A stretch of 48,080 nucleotides of DNA from an uncultured Prevotellaceae bacterium (GCA_902774925.1 CACYKE010000038.1:1-48080); one strand, 5' to 3'. Shown: positions 25,757 to 35,000, numbered from the stretch's first letter. The notes: a model not told the origin generated them from the sequence alone. Program-made: numbers and translations.

Positions 25757-28240
25757 ATGAAACAAATAATCGTTGCTGTTAGCCTACTTTTCACGTTGAG
25801 TACTAGTGCTCAAACTACTCATACAAGTGAAAACTATCGCCCTGAAGGACGGGCTTTTGTATGTGTTAATGGGCAAAACCGTTTTACACGTGCACTATAT
25901 GGCAGTCCGACGGAATGGCGTGTGGAAACCAGCGACCGTCCTGTGTTTGCCCTATTCAAAAAGAAAGATTATCGCAATCTGCAGTTTCGTGTGAATGGTG
26001 TCTGGCTCGATAAGACCGATTTCTGTGAATCCCGCTACGAAGACGGCATGCGCAGTTACCTGTTGCGACACAAGGCGTGGGGACCGAAAGCTACATTGCG
26101 CATGAAGGTCGTTGCATCCTTACAGCAAGAACAGGCCTTGTGGCGTTTCCAGACAACGGGATTCAGCAATGATGTGCAATTAGACGTTGTTGTCAGCGAT
26201 AACCATCCCCCCCAGCAGTGGTCTCAGACCTTCGAGGACGAGTGCTATGTTTGTTGCAATGGCGTTGTAGCAAGTAAGACTGACGCCCGCGATGCCTCAG
26301 AGCACTTCGAAGAGATGGAGGCTGCGATGAAAGAACTTGCAGGTCGTATAGAGTTCAACACCCCCGACCCTTACATCAACACCCTCGGTAGTGCACTCGT
26401 AGTGGCTGCCGATGGCGATTGGGACGGTCAAGCGTGGTTGCCTGGATGTATCCACTGGCGAATGCCCCTTGCAGGATGGCGAGCAGGCTATCTGGGTGAT
26501 GTATTAGGCTGGCCCGAACGTGCTATCAGTCATTTCGACGCCTACGCCAAGGATCAGGACAATAAGGCGTCCTATATTGATGAACTGTTGTGGCATTTCC
26601 AGTATGATGCCGACAAGAGCTATATGCGAAGGATGTGGCCTGTACTGAAGAATTATCTTGATGGCGAGAAACATAATTCCAACCCCGTAACCCGTTCGTT
26701 GGCCTATAATTATCGCGCCAATCTGTTGGCAGCACGCATTGCCAAGCTCATTGGTGAGGACGGGACATCCTATCAACAGGAGGCCGAGGCTATCCTCAAG
26801 GCTATGAACCAACGGCTGTGGCTGAACGACAAAGGCCATTGGGCTGAATATCAGGACCAGACGGGATTAAAACGTGTTCATGAAAGCGCTGCCGTGTGGA
26901 GTATCTATTCACCTATTGACTGCGGTGCCTGCACAGCGGAACAAGCCTATCGCGCTACAAAATACATCGATAAGGAAATCCCCCATATCCCTGTTACGAC
27001 AAGCCTCTCGACTATTTCAACGTCGAACAGGCTGCCTTATTCGTGGAGCATCAACAACGTCGCAGCTGCCGAGGTGATGCACACAGCGCTGGCGTATTTC
27101 GAGGCAGGCCGTTCGGAAGAGGGCTATCAGTTGATGAAAGCCAATATTCTCGACCAGATGTATTATGGCCAGTCGCCTGCCAATTTCGGACAAATCAGTA
27201 AATACGATGCTGCCATCGGTGAATGCTATCGCGACTTCGGCGACTGCATAGGCATCTCTGCACGCACCCTGCTGCAAGGACTCTTTGGGATACTGCCCAA
27301 TGCCCTTGAAGGCCGTTGTATCATCCGTCCAGGTTTTCCCGAAGCATGGGATTCAACTTCCTTGCGTACACCTTATATATATTATAGGTATCAGCGTCAG
27401 GGTGACGAGGCGGTCTACGAGGTGACTCAACACTTTGCCCAGCCTCAACAAATCGTCATTCGCCAAAATCTCGGAATGGGCAAATACCGTGACGTCGTAG
27501 GAACTAGCGAACAACATCAGACCATCCGTGTAAAAGTACCCGTAAAATATCCCGAGGTAACTTTCCGTAATAATGGATTCACAGAGCAACGCAACATCGG
27601 AACCGACGAACCCACATTTGCCGAGAAGTTCCACAAACAGAACATTGACTACGTGCTCAACGACAGCGTGTCAAATTCGACATACCTGCCCGAAGTCAAC
27701 GACTCTGTATTCCGTTCGATGATTGTCAAAGACGAGTTCATCGCCATGGGGGTTCCTTTCCGCACGTCAGCGATTGGTCGGAATATTGCTTTCACCTCGC
27801 TCTACGACAACTATCCCGACAGCATCTCGATTCCTCTCAGTGGTCGTTATCGGCAGGCGTGGTTGTTGATGGCAGGAACTACCAACCACATGCAAAGCCG
27901 CATTGCTAACGGCATTGTCGTTGCTCAATACAACGATGGCACTGCCGACACGTTGCAATTGGTCAATCCTGACAACTGGTGTCCCGTCGAACGCGATTAT
28001 TATGTTGATGGCAAAGCTTTTCAAGTGGCCGAACCGCGTCCCTATCGCGTGGCCTTCGCATCAGGAAAGGCGAGCCGAAAGTTGTCAGCCCCCACGAATG
28101 CCGAAGGTGGTGAAATCAAAGGTGGAGCTGCCACGATGTTATGTATGCCGCTGAACCGCAAGAAGAAGTTGCAATTGCTCACTTTGCGCACCCTTTCCAA
28201 CGATGTTGTGATAGGTTTGATGGCTGTAACGCTGCAATAG
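25757..28240 (+). CDS. DUF4450 protein, secreted, six-hairpin glycosidase-like
   Basis: An 827-residue exported protein (signal peptide MKQIIVAVSLLFTLSTSA). NYRPEGRAFVCVNGQNRFTR matches the start of DUF4450 proteins. Residues about 230-540 have the pattern of an alpha/alpha six-hairpin glycosidase, including DGDWDGQAWLPG, repeated helix pairs and YGQSPANFGQ, and beta-rich domains surround it. It probably acts on a polysaccharide in the periplasm or on the surface; the substrate and catalytic residues are not established. The ATG at 25757 is taken because it gives the signal peptide and sits just after the promoter. It is transcribed alone. Confidence 0.8.
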   Translation: MKQIIVAVSLLFTLSTSAQTTHTSENYRPEGRAFVCVNGQNRFTRALYGSPTEWRVETSDRPVFALFKKKDYRNLQFRVNGVWLDKTDFCESRYEDGMRSYLLRHKAWGPKATLRMKVVASLQQEQALWRFQTTGFSNDVQLDVVVSDNHPPQQWSQTFEDECYVCCNGVVASKTDARDASEHFEEMEAAMKELAGRIEFNTPDPYINTLGSALVVAADGDWDGQAWLPGCIHWRMPLAGWRAGYLGDVLGWPERAISHFDAYAKDQDNKASYIDELLWHFQYDADKSYMRRMWPVLKNYLDGEKHNSNPVTRSLAYNYRANLLAARIAKLIGEDGTSYQQEAEAILKAMNQRLWLNDKGHWAEYQDQTGLKRVHESAAVWSIYSPIDCGACTAEQAYRATKYIDKEIPHIPVTTSLSTISTSNRLPYSWSINNVAAAEVMHTALAYFEAGRSEEGYQLMKANILDQMYYGQSPANFGQISKYDAAIGECYRDFGDCIGISARTLLQGLFGILPNALEGRCIIRPGFPEAWDSTSLRTPYIYYRYQRQGDEAVYEVTQHFAQPQQIVIRQNLGMGKYRDVVGTSEQHQTIRVKVPVKYPEVTFRNNGFTEQRNIGTDEPTFAEKFHKQNIDYVLNDSVSNSTYLPEVNDSVFRSMIVKDEFIAMGVPFRTSAIGRNIAFTSLYDNYPDSISIPLSGRYRQAWLLMAGTTNHMQSRIANGIVVAQYNDGTADTLQLVNPDNWCPVERDYYVDGKAFQVAEPRPYRVAFASGKASRKLSAPTNAEGGEIKGGAATMLCMPLNRKKKLQLLTLRTLSNDVVIGLMAVTLQ

Positions 28241-28316
28241 ACGGATGTGAAAGTTAAAAAAAACTTATGCGGCTGCATTTTTTTGCTTTTCACGATTCAT
28301 TCTTCACTTTATTTTG

Positions 28317-28324
28317 TATCTTTG
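28317..28324 (+). promoter_or_regulatory. -7 box TATCTTTG for the isomerase gene
   Basis: Consensus element 41 bp before the ATG at 28366. Confidence 0.75.
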
Positions 28325-28365
28325 TGGCCTGAAACCAATTCATTACTTAAAAAACAAATACAAAA

Positions 28366-29837
28366 ATGAACAATGTACCTGTAATTAAAATCGGTATCGT
28401 GGCTGTTAGCCGCGACTGTTTCCCCGAGTCATTGGCCGTTAACCGCCGCAAGGCCGTTATCGCCGAGTATGAGAAGAAGTTTGGTAAGGAAGGCATCTAC
28501 GAGTGTCCTATCGCCATCGTTGAAAGCGAGATTCACGCTCAGCAGGCTCTTGAGGACGTAAAGAAAGCCGGATGTAACGCGCTGTGCGTTTACCTGGGCA
28601 ACTTCGGTCCCGAGATCTCTGAGACCATGATTGCTGACTGGTTCCAGGGCCCAACGATGTTCTGCGCTGCTGCTGAGGAGACTCAGAACGACCTGATTGA
28701 TGGTCGTGGCGACGCTTACTGCGGTATGTTGAACGCTAGCCAGGCTCTTTCTCTGCGCAAGACTCGCGCTTACATCCCTGAGGAGCCCGTTGGCGACGCT
28801 GCTCAGTGCGCTGAGATGATCCACGAGTTCCTGCCCATCGCACGTGCTATCGTGGGTCTGCAGAACCTGAAAATCATCAGCTTCGGTCCCCGTCCAAACA
28901 ACTTCCTGGCTTGTAATGCTCCTATCCGTGCCCTCTATGATCTCGACGTTGAGATTGAGGAGAACTCAGAGCTCGACCTGCTCGAGGCTTTCCAGAAGCA
29001 CGCTAACGACCCACGCATTGACGCCGTTGTAAAGGATATGGCTGCTGAGCTTGGTCACGGCAACAAGATTCCTCAGGTGCTGCCTAAGCTCGCTCAGTAT
29101 GAGCTGACACTGACCGACTGGATTGAGGCTCACAAGGGCTCTCGCCAGTTCGTGGCAATGGCCAACAAGTGCTGGCCTGCATTCCAGACCATGTTCGGTT
29201 TCGTGCCTTGCTACGTCAACAGCCGTCTGACCGCTCGCGGTATCCCCGTAGCTTGCGAGGTTGACATCTATGGTGCTCTGTCAGAGTATATCGGCACCTG
29301 CATCAGTCAGGACGCTGTGACCCTGTTGGACATCAACAACACCGTTCCCAACGACATGTACGAGGAGAGCATCAAGGGCAAGAAGTTCGCTTGCGATAGC
29401 TACACCGACAAGGAAATCTTCATGGGCTTCCACTGCGGTAACACTGCTTCTTCTAAGGTTTGCAACTGCCAGATGTGCTTCCAGCGCATTATGGCTCGTG
29501 CTCTGCCTGTTGAGGTTACCAACGGTACCCTGGAGGGTGACATCCAGCCCGGTTTGGCTACTGTTTATCGTCTGCAGTCTACTGCTGACACCAAGCTCCG
29601 CGCTTACATCGCTCAGGGTGAGGTTATTCCTGTAGCTACCCGCTCATTCGGTTCTATCGGTATCTTCGGTATCAAGAACATGAGCCGCTTCTATATCCTC
29701 ACCACTGCGCCGTGATGTTCGGCCATCAGGGTAAGTACCTGTGGGAGGTTCTGAAGTACATGGGTATCCCCGTGGACGAGATTGACTATAACTTCCCGAA
29801 GGGCGATTTCTATCCCACCGAGAATCCATTCGCATAA
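28366..29837 (+). pseudogene. L-fucose/L-arabinose isomerase-family protein with a deletion near the 3' end
   Basis: The frame from 28366 encodes 449 residues of the fucose isomerase fold, with VYLGNFGPEISET, AEVD-type ligand region ACEVDIYGALSEYIG, and GFHCGNTASSKVC. It converts aldoses to ketoses in related enzymes. After MSRFY the frame runs into a stop at 29713. The next frame, from about 29697, continues the protein as PHHCAVMFGHQGKYLWEVLK and ends naturally at TENPFA (29837). From family memory the missing piece is about ten residues (RHVLIEKN-like), so a frame-changing deletion of about 31 bp sits near 29692. Codon use is that of a highly expressed gene, so the loss is recent or an assembly fault. 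A truncated but folded protein is possible. Confidence 0.75.
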
Positions 29838-29858
29838 GCGATTAAGCTTTAATGACAG

Positions 29859-29885
29859 GAGCCGTAACCTACAAAGTTGCGGCTC
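29859..29885 (+). terminator. Possible terminator after the isomerase gene
   Basis: GAGCCGTAAC and GTTGCGGCTC form a 10 bp stem with one wobble pair around CTACAAA. No proper T-run follows. Confidence 0.4.
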
Positions 29886-29954
29886 TTGCTATATTAAATG
29901 CAAAAGAAAACGAGAAAAAACGAGCTGATGTTTGGTCAGTCCATTTTTTATTCG

Positions 29955-29962
29955 TAACTTTG
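29955..29962 (+). promoter_or_regulatory. -7 box TAACTTTG for pgi
   Basis: Matches TAnnTTTG, 36 bp before the pgi start. Confidence 0.7.
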
Positions 29963-29998
29963 TCAGCTGAAACATATATAAACTATAAATAAGGTAAT

Positions 29999-31354
29999 AT
30001 GAACAACATCAAACTTGACATTACAAAGGCTGCTTGCTTCTTGGAGGCTGGCGCAGTGAAGGCTTTTGAGCCAAAGGTAAAGGACGCACAGAAGGCCCTG
30101 GAAGAGGGTACTTGTCCTGGTAACGACTTCTTGGGGTGGTTGCACCTGCCCACCGAGATTACACCCGCATTCCTCGATGAGATCATGGCTACTGCAAAGG
30201 TACTGCGCGACAACTGCGAGGCAGTAGTAGTTGCTGGTATCGGAGGATCGTATCTGGGTGCACGTGCCGTCATCGAGGCACTGAGCAATAGCTTCGGTTG
30301 GCTGATTCAGGACAAGAAGAACCCCACCATCCTCTTTGCAGGTAACAACATCGGAGAAGACTACCTTTTCGAGCTCACTGAATATCTGAAGGGTAAGAAA
30401 TTCGGCGTCATCAACATTTCTAAGTCGGGAACGACGACGGAGACTGCCCTGACTTTCCGTCTGCTGAAAAAGCAGTGCGAGGCTCAGCGCGGCAAGGAAG
30501 AGGCCAAGAAGGTCATCGTGGCTGTAACCGACGCCAAGCGCGGTGCTGCCCGCACGTGTGCTGACAAGGAAGGTTACAAGAGCTTCATCATCCCCGACAA
30601 CGTAGGTGGTCGCTTCTCGGTACTGACTCCGGTAGGTCTGCTGCCCATTGCCTGCGCTGGTTTCGACATCAAGGCACTGGTAGGCGGTGCTCAGGATATG
30701 GAGAAGGCTTGCGCCCCTAGCGTTCCCTTCGACGAGAACCCTGCAGCCCAGTATGCTGCTGTGCGCAACGCCCTCTATCAGAACGGTAAGAAGATTGAGA
30801 TCATGGTGAACTATCAGCCCAAGCTGCACTTCGTCAGCGAGTGGTGGAAACAGCTGTACGGCGAGTCTGAGGGCAAGGACAAGAAGGGTATCTTCCCCGC
30901 AAGCGTCGACTTCACAACAGACCTGCACTCAATGGGTCAGTGGATTCAGGACGGCGAGCGCACCATTTTCGAAACCGTTATCTCTATCGAGGAGCCTGAG
31001 AAGAAACTGTTGTTCCCCGAGGACGAAGAGAATCTGGACGGACTGAACTTCCTGGCTGGCAAGCGTGTGGACGAAGTAAACAAGATGGCTGAACTGGGAA
31101 CACGTCTGGCTCACGTCGACGGTGGTGTACCCAACATCCGCATCAGCGTTCCTAAGCTCAACGAGTATTACATCGGACAGCTCATCTACTTCTTCGAGAT
31201 TGGCTGCGGCATCAGCGGTAACGTGCTGGGTGTGAACCCATTCAACCAGCCTGGTGTAGAAGCTTACAAGAAGAATATGTTTGCCCTGCTCGACAAGCCC
31301 GGCTACGAGGCCGACAGCAAGGCTATCAAGGAGCGTCTGGCTAAAGAGCAATAA
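29999..31354 (+). CDS. pgi: Glucose-6-phosphate isomerase
   Basis: A 451-residue phosphoglucose isomerase of the shorter bacterial type. [11 protein letters not shown] holds sugar-phosphate contacts, [11 protein letters not shown] is the SIS-domain phosphate loop, and [18 protein letters not shown] follows; [12 protein letters not shown] near the end is the family C-terminal signature. It interconverts glucose 6-phosphate and fructose 6-phosphate in glycolysis. The HAD phosphatase gene follows after 36 bp of CTAGA-type repeat and is probably co-transcribed. Confidence 0.96.
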   Translation: MNNIKLDITKAACFLEAGAVKAFEPKVKDAQKALEEGTCPGNDFLGWLHLPTEITPAFLDEIMATAKVLRDNCEAVVVAGIGGSYLGARAVIEALSNSFGWLIQDKKNPTILFAGNNIGEDYLFELTEYLKGKKFGVINISKSGTTTETALTFRLLKKQCEAQRGKEEAKKVIVAVTDAKRGAARTCADKEGYKSFIIPDNVGGRFSVLTPVGLLPIACAGFDIKALVGGAQDMEKACAPSVPFDENPAAQYAAVRNALYQNGKKIEIMVNYQPKLHFVSEWWKQLYGESEGKDKKGIFPASVDFTTDLHSMGQWIQDGERTIFETVISIEEPEKKLLFPEDEENLDGLNFLAGKRVDEVNKMAELGTRLAHVDGGVPNIRISVPKLNEYYIGQLIYFFEIGCGISGNVLGVNPFNQPGVEAYKKNMFALLDKPGYEADSKAIKERLAKEQ

Positions 31355-31355
31355 T

Positions 31356-31386
31356 CTAGGATTTCTAGAATCTCTAGAACATCTAG
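31356..31386. repeat. CTAGA-type repeat between pgi and the HAD gene
   Basis: TCTAGGATTTCTAGAATCTC continues as TAGAACATCTAG, four imperfect CTAG-containing units that can pair with each other. It fills the gap between the two genes. Confidence 0.7.
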
Positions 31387-31390
31387 TAGA

Positions 31391-32125
31391 ATGGAAGAAA
31401 TCATTCAGCAATATTTAGAGAGACACGGCTTTGGGCAATTCTGCCCGAAAGCCGTGCTTTTCGATATGGACGGCGTCATCTACGACTCGATGCCAAACCA
31501 CTCGACATCGTGGCACGACTCAATGGCGGCGTTCGGACTGGACATGTCCTACGAGGGAGCCTACGAATATGAGGGCATGCGCGGCGTAGAAACCATCAAA
31601 ACGCTGGCCCGGGCACAGTGGAAGCGCGAACTGACAGATGACGAGGCCAGCAAGATGTACGCCCACAAAGCGGAGGTATTTGCCAATCAATGCAAGTTAA
31701 CGCCTGCACAAATCATGCCCGGCATCAAGACGCTGATGGAGCAGATCAAGGCCGATGGACTGAAAATTTGCGTGGTGACAGGCAGTGCCCAGCACGCGCT
31801 GCTGGACAAGTTATTGATTGACTTCGACGGACTTTTGCGCGAGGAATTGATTGTGACGGCTTTCGACGTCAAACACGGCAAACCCAATCCAGAACCCTAT
31901 CTAATCGGCATGAGGAAATGTGGCACAGAGCCCTATGAAACCATCGTTGTAGAAAATGCGCCACTTGGTGTACAAGCCGCAGCAGCCGCCCGTTGCTTCA
32001 CAATAGCCGTGAACACAGGCCCATTACCCGACGAACGGTTGGCAGAGAAAGGGGCAGACATCATCTTCCCCACGATGACAGCGCTAAGCGATACGTGGAA
32101 AACGTTACACGAAGAATGGCTTTAG
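31391..32125 (+). CDS. HAD-superfamily hydrolase (beta-phosphoglucomutase-like)
   Basis: A 244-residue HAD protein with motif I FDMDGVIYDSMP (nucleophile and acid/base Asp), a helical cap domain, motif II VVTGSA, the Lys in KHGKPNPEPY and motif IV VVENAPLGVQAA, which matches the phosphoglucomutase/phosphatase subgroup. Likely a sugar-phosphate phosphatase or mutase in the cytoplasm; position after pgi fits sugar-phosphate metabolism. It ends tail to tail with the DUF4738 gene, overlapping by 4 bp. Confidence 0.88.
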   Translation: MEEIIQQYLERHGFGQFCPKAVLFDMDGVIYDSMPNHSTSWHDSMAAFGLDMSYEGAYEYEGMRGVETIKTLARAQWKRELTDDEASKMYAHKAEVFANQCKLTPAQIMPGIKTLMEQIKADGLKICVVTGSAQHALLDKLLIDFDGLLREELIVTAFDVKHGKPNPEPYLIGMRKCGTEPYETIVVENAPLGVQAAAAARCFTIAVNTGPLPDERLAEKGADIIFPTMTALSDTWKTLHEEWL

Positions 32126-32703
32126 ACGCCATCGTCATCAGCATCGGCAACTGGCTTCTGTCCCTCAATATCGGAATTAGTATCAAGCTGGTCGTCAATC
32201 TTGATGTCGAGTTCTCCCATGCGCGACAGACGTATCTTCAGAGGGATGTATTCGTCAGTCTGAGGACGACCCACACTGGCACCAAACTCCAGCCAGTCGC
32301 CATCGGCCTTGTCATAGACGAAACCCTCAAGAATACCTGTCTTACGGAAATCGTCTCCAATAAGACGGGCAAAATCGTTCTTGACGAAACGGCGTGAGAA
32401 GAATACTGAGCCATCCTGCCGTGCTACCGTCAGCTGGAACACATTATCAACATACTGTTGCCCCATATCGTCCTTGACCATTGACAGCGAGTCGGCAGGC
32501 TGACGATGGATGGTTAACTGATAGGTCTTGCCAATCCAACTGACTTCGCGCGAATCAGTATTGGCAGGCATGCGTATAGGGCCTGCGGAAGCACTCTTCA
32601 CCACACGCTGGGTAATGATTGTCTCATTGTTTTTCTTATCCTTGCAGGCAACCAATATCAGGGCGGCAACAGCAACGGAAAGGGCTATGACTATTCGTTT
32701 CAT
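32122..32703 (-). CDS. DUF4738-family lipoprotein
   Basis: A 193-residue protein with a lipoprotein signal peptide (VAALILVAC, Cys20). The mature part has VSWIGKTYQLTIHRQ, DDMGQQYVDN and DGSVFFSRRFVKNDF, a pattern I associate with the Bacteroidetes DUF4738 family. The acidic tail ends PVADADDDGV. Function is unknown; it is presumably held at the inner or outer membrane facing the periplasm. Its promoter lies at 32731-32738, directly beyond the terminator of a candidate small RNA. Confidence 0.78.
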   Translation of the reverse strand: MKRIVIALSVAVAALILVACKDKKNNETIITQRVVKSASAGPIRMPANTDSREVSWIGKTYQLTIHRQPADSLSMVKDDMGQQYVDNVFQLTVARQDGSVFFSRRFVKNDFARLIGDDFRKTGILEGFVYDKADGDWLEFGASVGRPQTDEYIPLKIRLSRMGELDIKIDDQLDTNSDIEGQKPVADADDDGV

Positions 32704-32730
32704 CTTGCATTAATAATTAGTTTCCGGCTG

Positions 32731-32738
32731 CAAAGATA
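32731..32738 (-). promoter_or_regulatory. -7 box TATCTTTG for the DUF4738 gene
   Basis: Reverse complement of CAAAGATA, 27 bp before the start. Its upstream part overlaps the T-run of the small RNA terminator. Confidence 0.7.
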
Positions 32739-32740
32739 GT

Positions 32741-32778
32741 AAAAAAAAATAATATCCCACCATCACTGGCGGGATATT
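32741..32778 (-). terminator. Rho-independent terminator of the minus-strand candidate small RNA
   Basis: On the minus strand AATATCCCGCC pairs with GGTGGGATATT (11 bp, one G-U) across a 6 nt loop and is followed by ATTTTTTTTT. Confidence 0.88.
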
Positions 32779-32915
32779 TTTTGTTATCCAATCCTTTTAT
32801 CCTTCCATTTTCGGTTAGAATAATACCTATACTTTCGTCTAGACACTCTTGTCTGATTTTCAATTAACCAAATTTCTTAGAAAGGAGGAAAATGTTACTT
32901 ACTGAATTTTTAATT
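32741..32915 (-). ncRNA. Candidate small RNA, about 175 nt
   Basis: This is the centre of the 315 bp gap between two divergent genes. On the minus strand a TAACTTTG box is followed by about 140 nt without a credible open frame and then a strong terminator. The body holds a GACA-AGAG-TGTC hairpin and a GGTTA/TAACC long-range pairing. The start is inferred from the promoter. I do not recognise the family; its ends do not pair with each other, so it is not an obvious 6S RNA. Confidence 0.5.
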
Positions 32916-32921
32916 CGGGTG

Positions 32922-32929
32922 CAAAGTTA
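32922..32929 (-). promoter_or_regulatory. -7 box TAACTTTG for the minus-strand candidate small RNA
   Basis: Reverse complement of CAAAGTTA, with TTTG about 20 nt upstream as a possible -33 element. Confidence 0.6.
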
Positions 32930-32992
32930 TAAAAAAAACGGGGCTTAAACAAAAAAAATCGGTAGAATTTTATAGTTTTGAGTTTTTTTAAT

Positions 32993-33000
32993 TATCTTTG
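32993..33000 (+). promoter_or_regulatory. -7 box TATCTTTG for the DUF4230 pair
   Basis: Consensus element 19 bp before the ATG at 33019. Confidence 0.7.
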
Positions 33001-33018
33001 CCAAATAATTGCAGATAA

Positions 33019-33681
33019 ATGAAGAAAATTATCATATTAATCATGACGCTGACGACCCTGTTGATGACAGGATGCAAGTCGGAAAACGGAGATACGGCAC
33101 AGGACATCGTGACCGATACCGTGCCGTCGCTCGTCATACAAATCCAAAAGTGTGCACGGCTGTACACGACAGAATATCACATACACAAAATCGTGACTCA
33201 CAACGACATACTGAAACTGAAGGGTAACATACTCCGAAAAGATATTGATATCAAGCTGCCGCTGGGCGAGCGCAAGATTGCCTTCCCCATGGATGCAACG
33301 TTGAAGGCATACATCGACTTCTCCGACTTCTCGGAAAGCAACATCGAGCGCAACGGTGACAAAATTACCATCCTGTTGCCCGATCCCAAAGTCGTGATGA
33401 CAAGTTCGAAAATCAACCGCGACGAAGTGAAAGAATACGTAGGGCTGACGCGCTCGTATTTTACCGACAAAGAACTGTCGTCGTACGAACAACAAGGACG
33501 ACAATCCATTCTTAACAGTGTGTCGCAACTGGGCATCAAACAGACGGCACAGGAGAATGCTGCGCGCGTATTGGTGCCGATGCTGACGGAAATGGGCTAC
33601 AAAGAGGAGAACATCACCATTGCCTTCCGCAAGAGCCTGGACATTATGAAACTCATCAACTCTAACTTGGAACAGAAATGA
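33019..33681 (+). CDS. DUF4230-family lipoprotein
   Basis: A 220-residue protein with a lipoprotein signal (LTTLLMTGC, Cys19). The mature domain has LYTTEYHIHKIV, IAFPMDATLKAYIDFSDF and ILLPDPKVVMTSSKI followed by a helical end, as in DUF4230 proteins, where the strand-rich core resembles a periplasmic binding fold. Function is unknown. The stop overlaps the ATG of the next gene (ATGA), so the two products are probably made together and may form a pair. Confidence 0.8.
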   Translation: MKKIIILIMTLTTLLMTGCKSENGDTAQDIVTDTVPSLVIQIQKCARLYTTEYHIHKIVTHNDILKLKGNILRKDIDIKLPLGERKIAFPMDATLKAYIDFSDFSESNIERNGDKITILLPDPKVVMTSSKINRDEVKEYVGLTRSYFTDKELSSYEQQGRQSILNSVSQLGIKQTAQENAARVLVPMLTEMGYKEENITIAFRKSLDIMKLINSNLEQK

Positions 33682-34259
33682 AAATGAAATACAAACTGGC
33701 AGGTATTGTGGTAGCCTGCGTCGTAGCCTTGGCAGCGCTCTGGTGGATCGTCAGCGGCATCAGCCAATCGGAAGTCACACTGGACGTAAACCAAGAGATA
33801 GACCTGACGCCCGAACAGATTACAAGCATCGAGGCCATTGGCGAATGGGAATTTCTGGCCATTGCCAACGAGGAACTGGTAGATACCACCCGCAAAGGAT
33901 TCTTCAAGGATGACCATCTCGTACGTATCTACTACGGAACGGTACGACTGGGCATCGACATGAAAAACGTGGAACCAGGATGGATACAGACGGGAGGTGA
34001 CTCCATCCTCGTCACACTGCCTCAGCCCGGCCTGTTGGACAAGAACTTCATTGACGAAGCAAGGACAAAGAGTTTCTTTGAAACCGGTAAATGGTCGCAT
34101 CAAGATCGCGACAAACTTTATCAGAAGGCTTACCGCCAAATGCTAACCCATTGTCTGACGCCAGCGAATCTGCGCAGTGCTCGTGAAAACGGCGAAGCCC
34201 TGTTCAACAAAATGATGAAGAGCATAGGTTACGAACGGGTCAGTATCCGATGGCAGTGA
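33678..34259 (+). CDS. DUF4230-family membrane-anchored protein
   Basis: A 193-residue protein with one N-terminal membrane segment (residues 5-25, YKLAGIVVACVVALAALWWI) and no lipobox. The rest parallels the preceding protein: ITSIEAIGEWEFLAI, FKDDHLVRIYYGTVRLGI, ILVTLPQPGLLD, and a helical tail ending KMMKSIGYERVSIRW. It is a diverged paralog of the neighbour. The pair is likely anchored to inner membrane (this one) and by lipid (the other). It converges with trmO, 11 bp away. Confidence 0.8.
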   Translation: MKMKYKLAGIVVACVVALAALWWIVSGISQSEVTLDVNQEIDLTPEQITSIEAIGEWEFLAIANEELVDTTRKGFFKDDHLVRIYYGTVRLGIDMKNVEPGWIQTGGDSILVTLPQPGLLDKNFIDEARTKSFFETGKWSHQDRDKLYQKAYRQMLTHCLTPANLRSARENGEALFNKMMKSIGYERVSIRWQ

Positions 34260-34270
34260 CAAATGAGAGG

Positions 34271-34933
34271 TCAGCGGATTCCTAGGACGTAGAGTACGTT
34301 GCCCTCTACGCGGAAGCGGACATCATACTCCATGAACGGCATGCCGTATTCGCGTTCCTCATCACGATGATAATGCGGACGCGGGTCGAGCGACAACAGT
34401 TCGCGTAACACCCGCAAGTCGTCAGCAGCAAACATTGCCTCATATTCCGGGCTCATCTCCACCTGCAGGCGCTGCCATTCGTGATTGTCGGTAAAGCCGC
34501 CACGGGCTTCGGGATGACTGTCGGCATAAGCCAGATAAGGCTTGACATCATAGATGGGCGTGCCGTCCATCAAATCGGCACCCAGCACCTCAATAGCTGC
34601 CTCTTCCACAAGAACCCGGCTGATGCGCACGGAGGACAAGCCCAGATTGTTTGGCCGGAACGGCGAGCGCGACGCCCACACCCCTATCCTTTCGTTGCCT
34701 CCTAACAACGGCGGACGCACGGTAGGATGCTTTTCCGCCTCGACATTATCCGAGAATCCCCAGATAAGCCACAAATAGTCAAAAGCGTCCATTCCACGCA
34801 AGGCTTCCGGACGGCCGTAGCGTTCGGTAAACTCGATGCGTCCGCGCAGTTCGCTGACGATGCCGCTCTGTCGCGGAACGCCGAATTTGGAGGTCAGCGG
34901 AGAGCGGAAAAATGCGACAGGTTCGATAATCAT
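34271..34933 (-). CDS. trmO: tRNA (adenine37-N6)-methyltransferase TrmO
   Basis: A 220-residue protein of the TsaA/TrmO beta-barrel family. Near the N-terminus FRSPLTSKFGVPRQSG, then IGVWASRSPFRPNNLGLSSV is the family signature, and LMDGTPIYDVKPYLAYAD completes it. It methylates t6A37 in tRNA using S-adenosylmethionine in relatives. The start is set at 34933 because the TATCTTTG box ends 4 nt before it; the longer frame would begin upstream of the promoter. The message should thus be nearly leaderless. Confidence 0.9.
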   Translation of the reverse strand: MIIEPVAFFRSPLTSKFGVPRQSGIVSELRGRIEFTERYGRPEALRGMDAFDYLWLIWGFSDNVEAEKHPTVRPPLLGGNERIGVWASRSPFRPNNLGLSSVRISRVLVEEAAIEVLGADLMDGTPIYDVKPYLAYADSHPEARGGFTDNHEWQRLQVEMSPEYEAMFAADDLRVLRELLSLDPRPHYHRDEEREYGMPFMEYDVRFRVEGNVLYVLGIR

Positions 34934-34937
34934 GGTG

Positions 34938-34945
34938 CAAAGATA
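34938..34945 (-). promoter_or_regulatory. -7 box TATCTTTG, nearly leaderless, for trmO
   Basis: Reverse complement of CAAAGATA; only CACC separates it from the ATG. Confidence 0.75.
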
Positions 34946-34988
34946 GAAAATATTTACCATTTTTCATCGTATAATCAAAAAAAATGTC

Positions 34989-34996
34989 TAAATTTG
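34989..34996 (+). promoter_or_regulatory. -7 box TAAATTTG, nearly leaderless, for the permease gene
   Basis: Matches TAnnTTTG; only CAGC separates it from the ATG at 35001. It is divergent from the trmO promoter, 44 bp away. Confidence 0.65.
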
Positions 34997-35000
34997 CAGC

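Noticed and set aside
28257-28285. Possible terminator after the DUF4450 gene (TGCGGCTGCATTTTTTT)
   Set aside because: The stem is only three base pairs, too weak to support.
32741-32929. 6S RNA
   Set aside because: The 5' and 3' ends do not pair into the long closing stem of 6S RNA.
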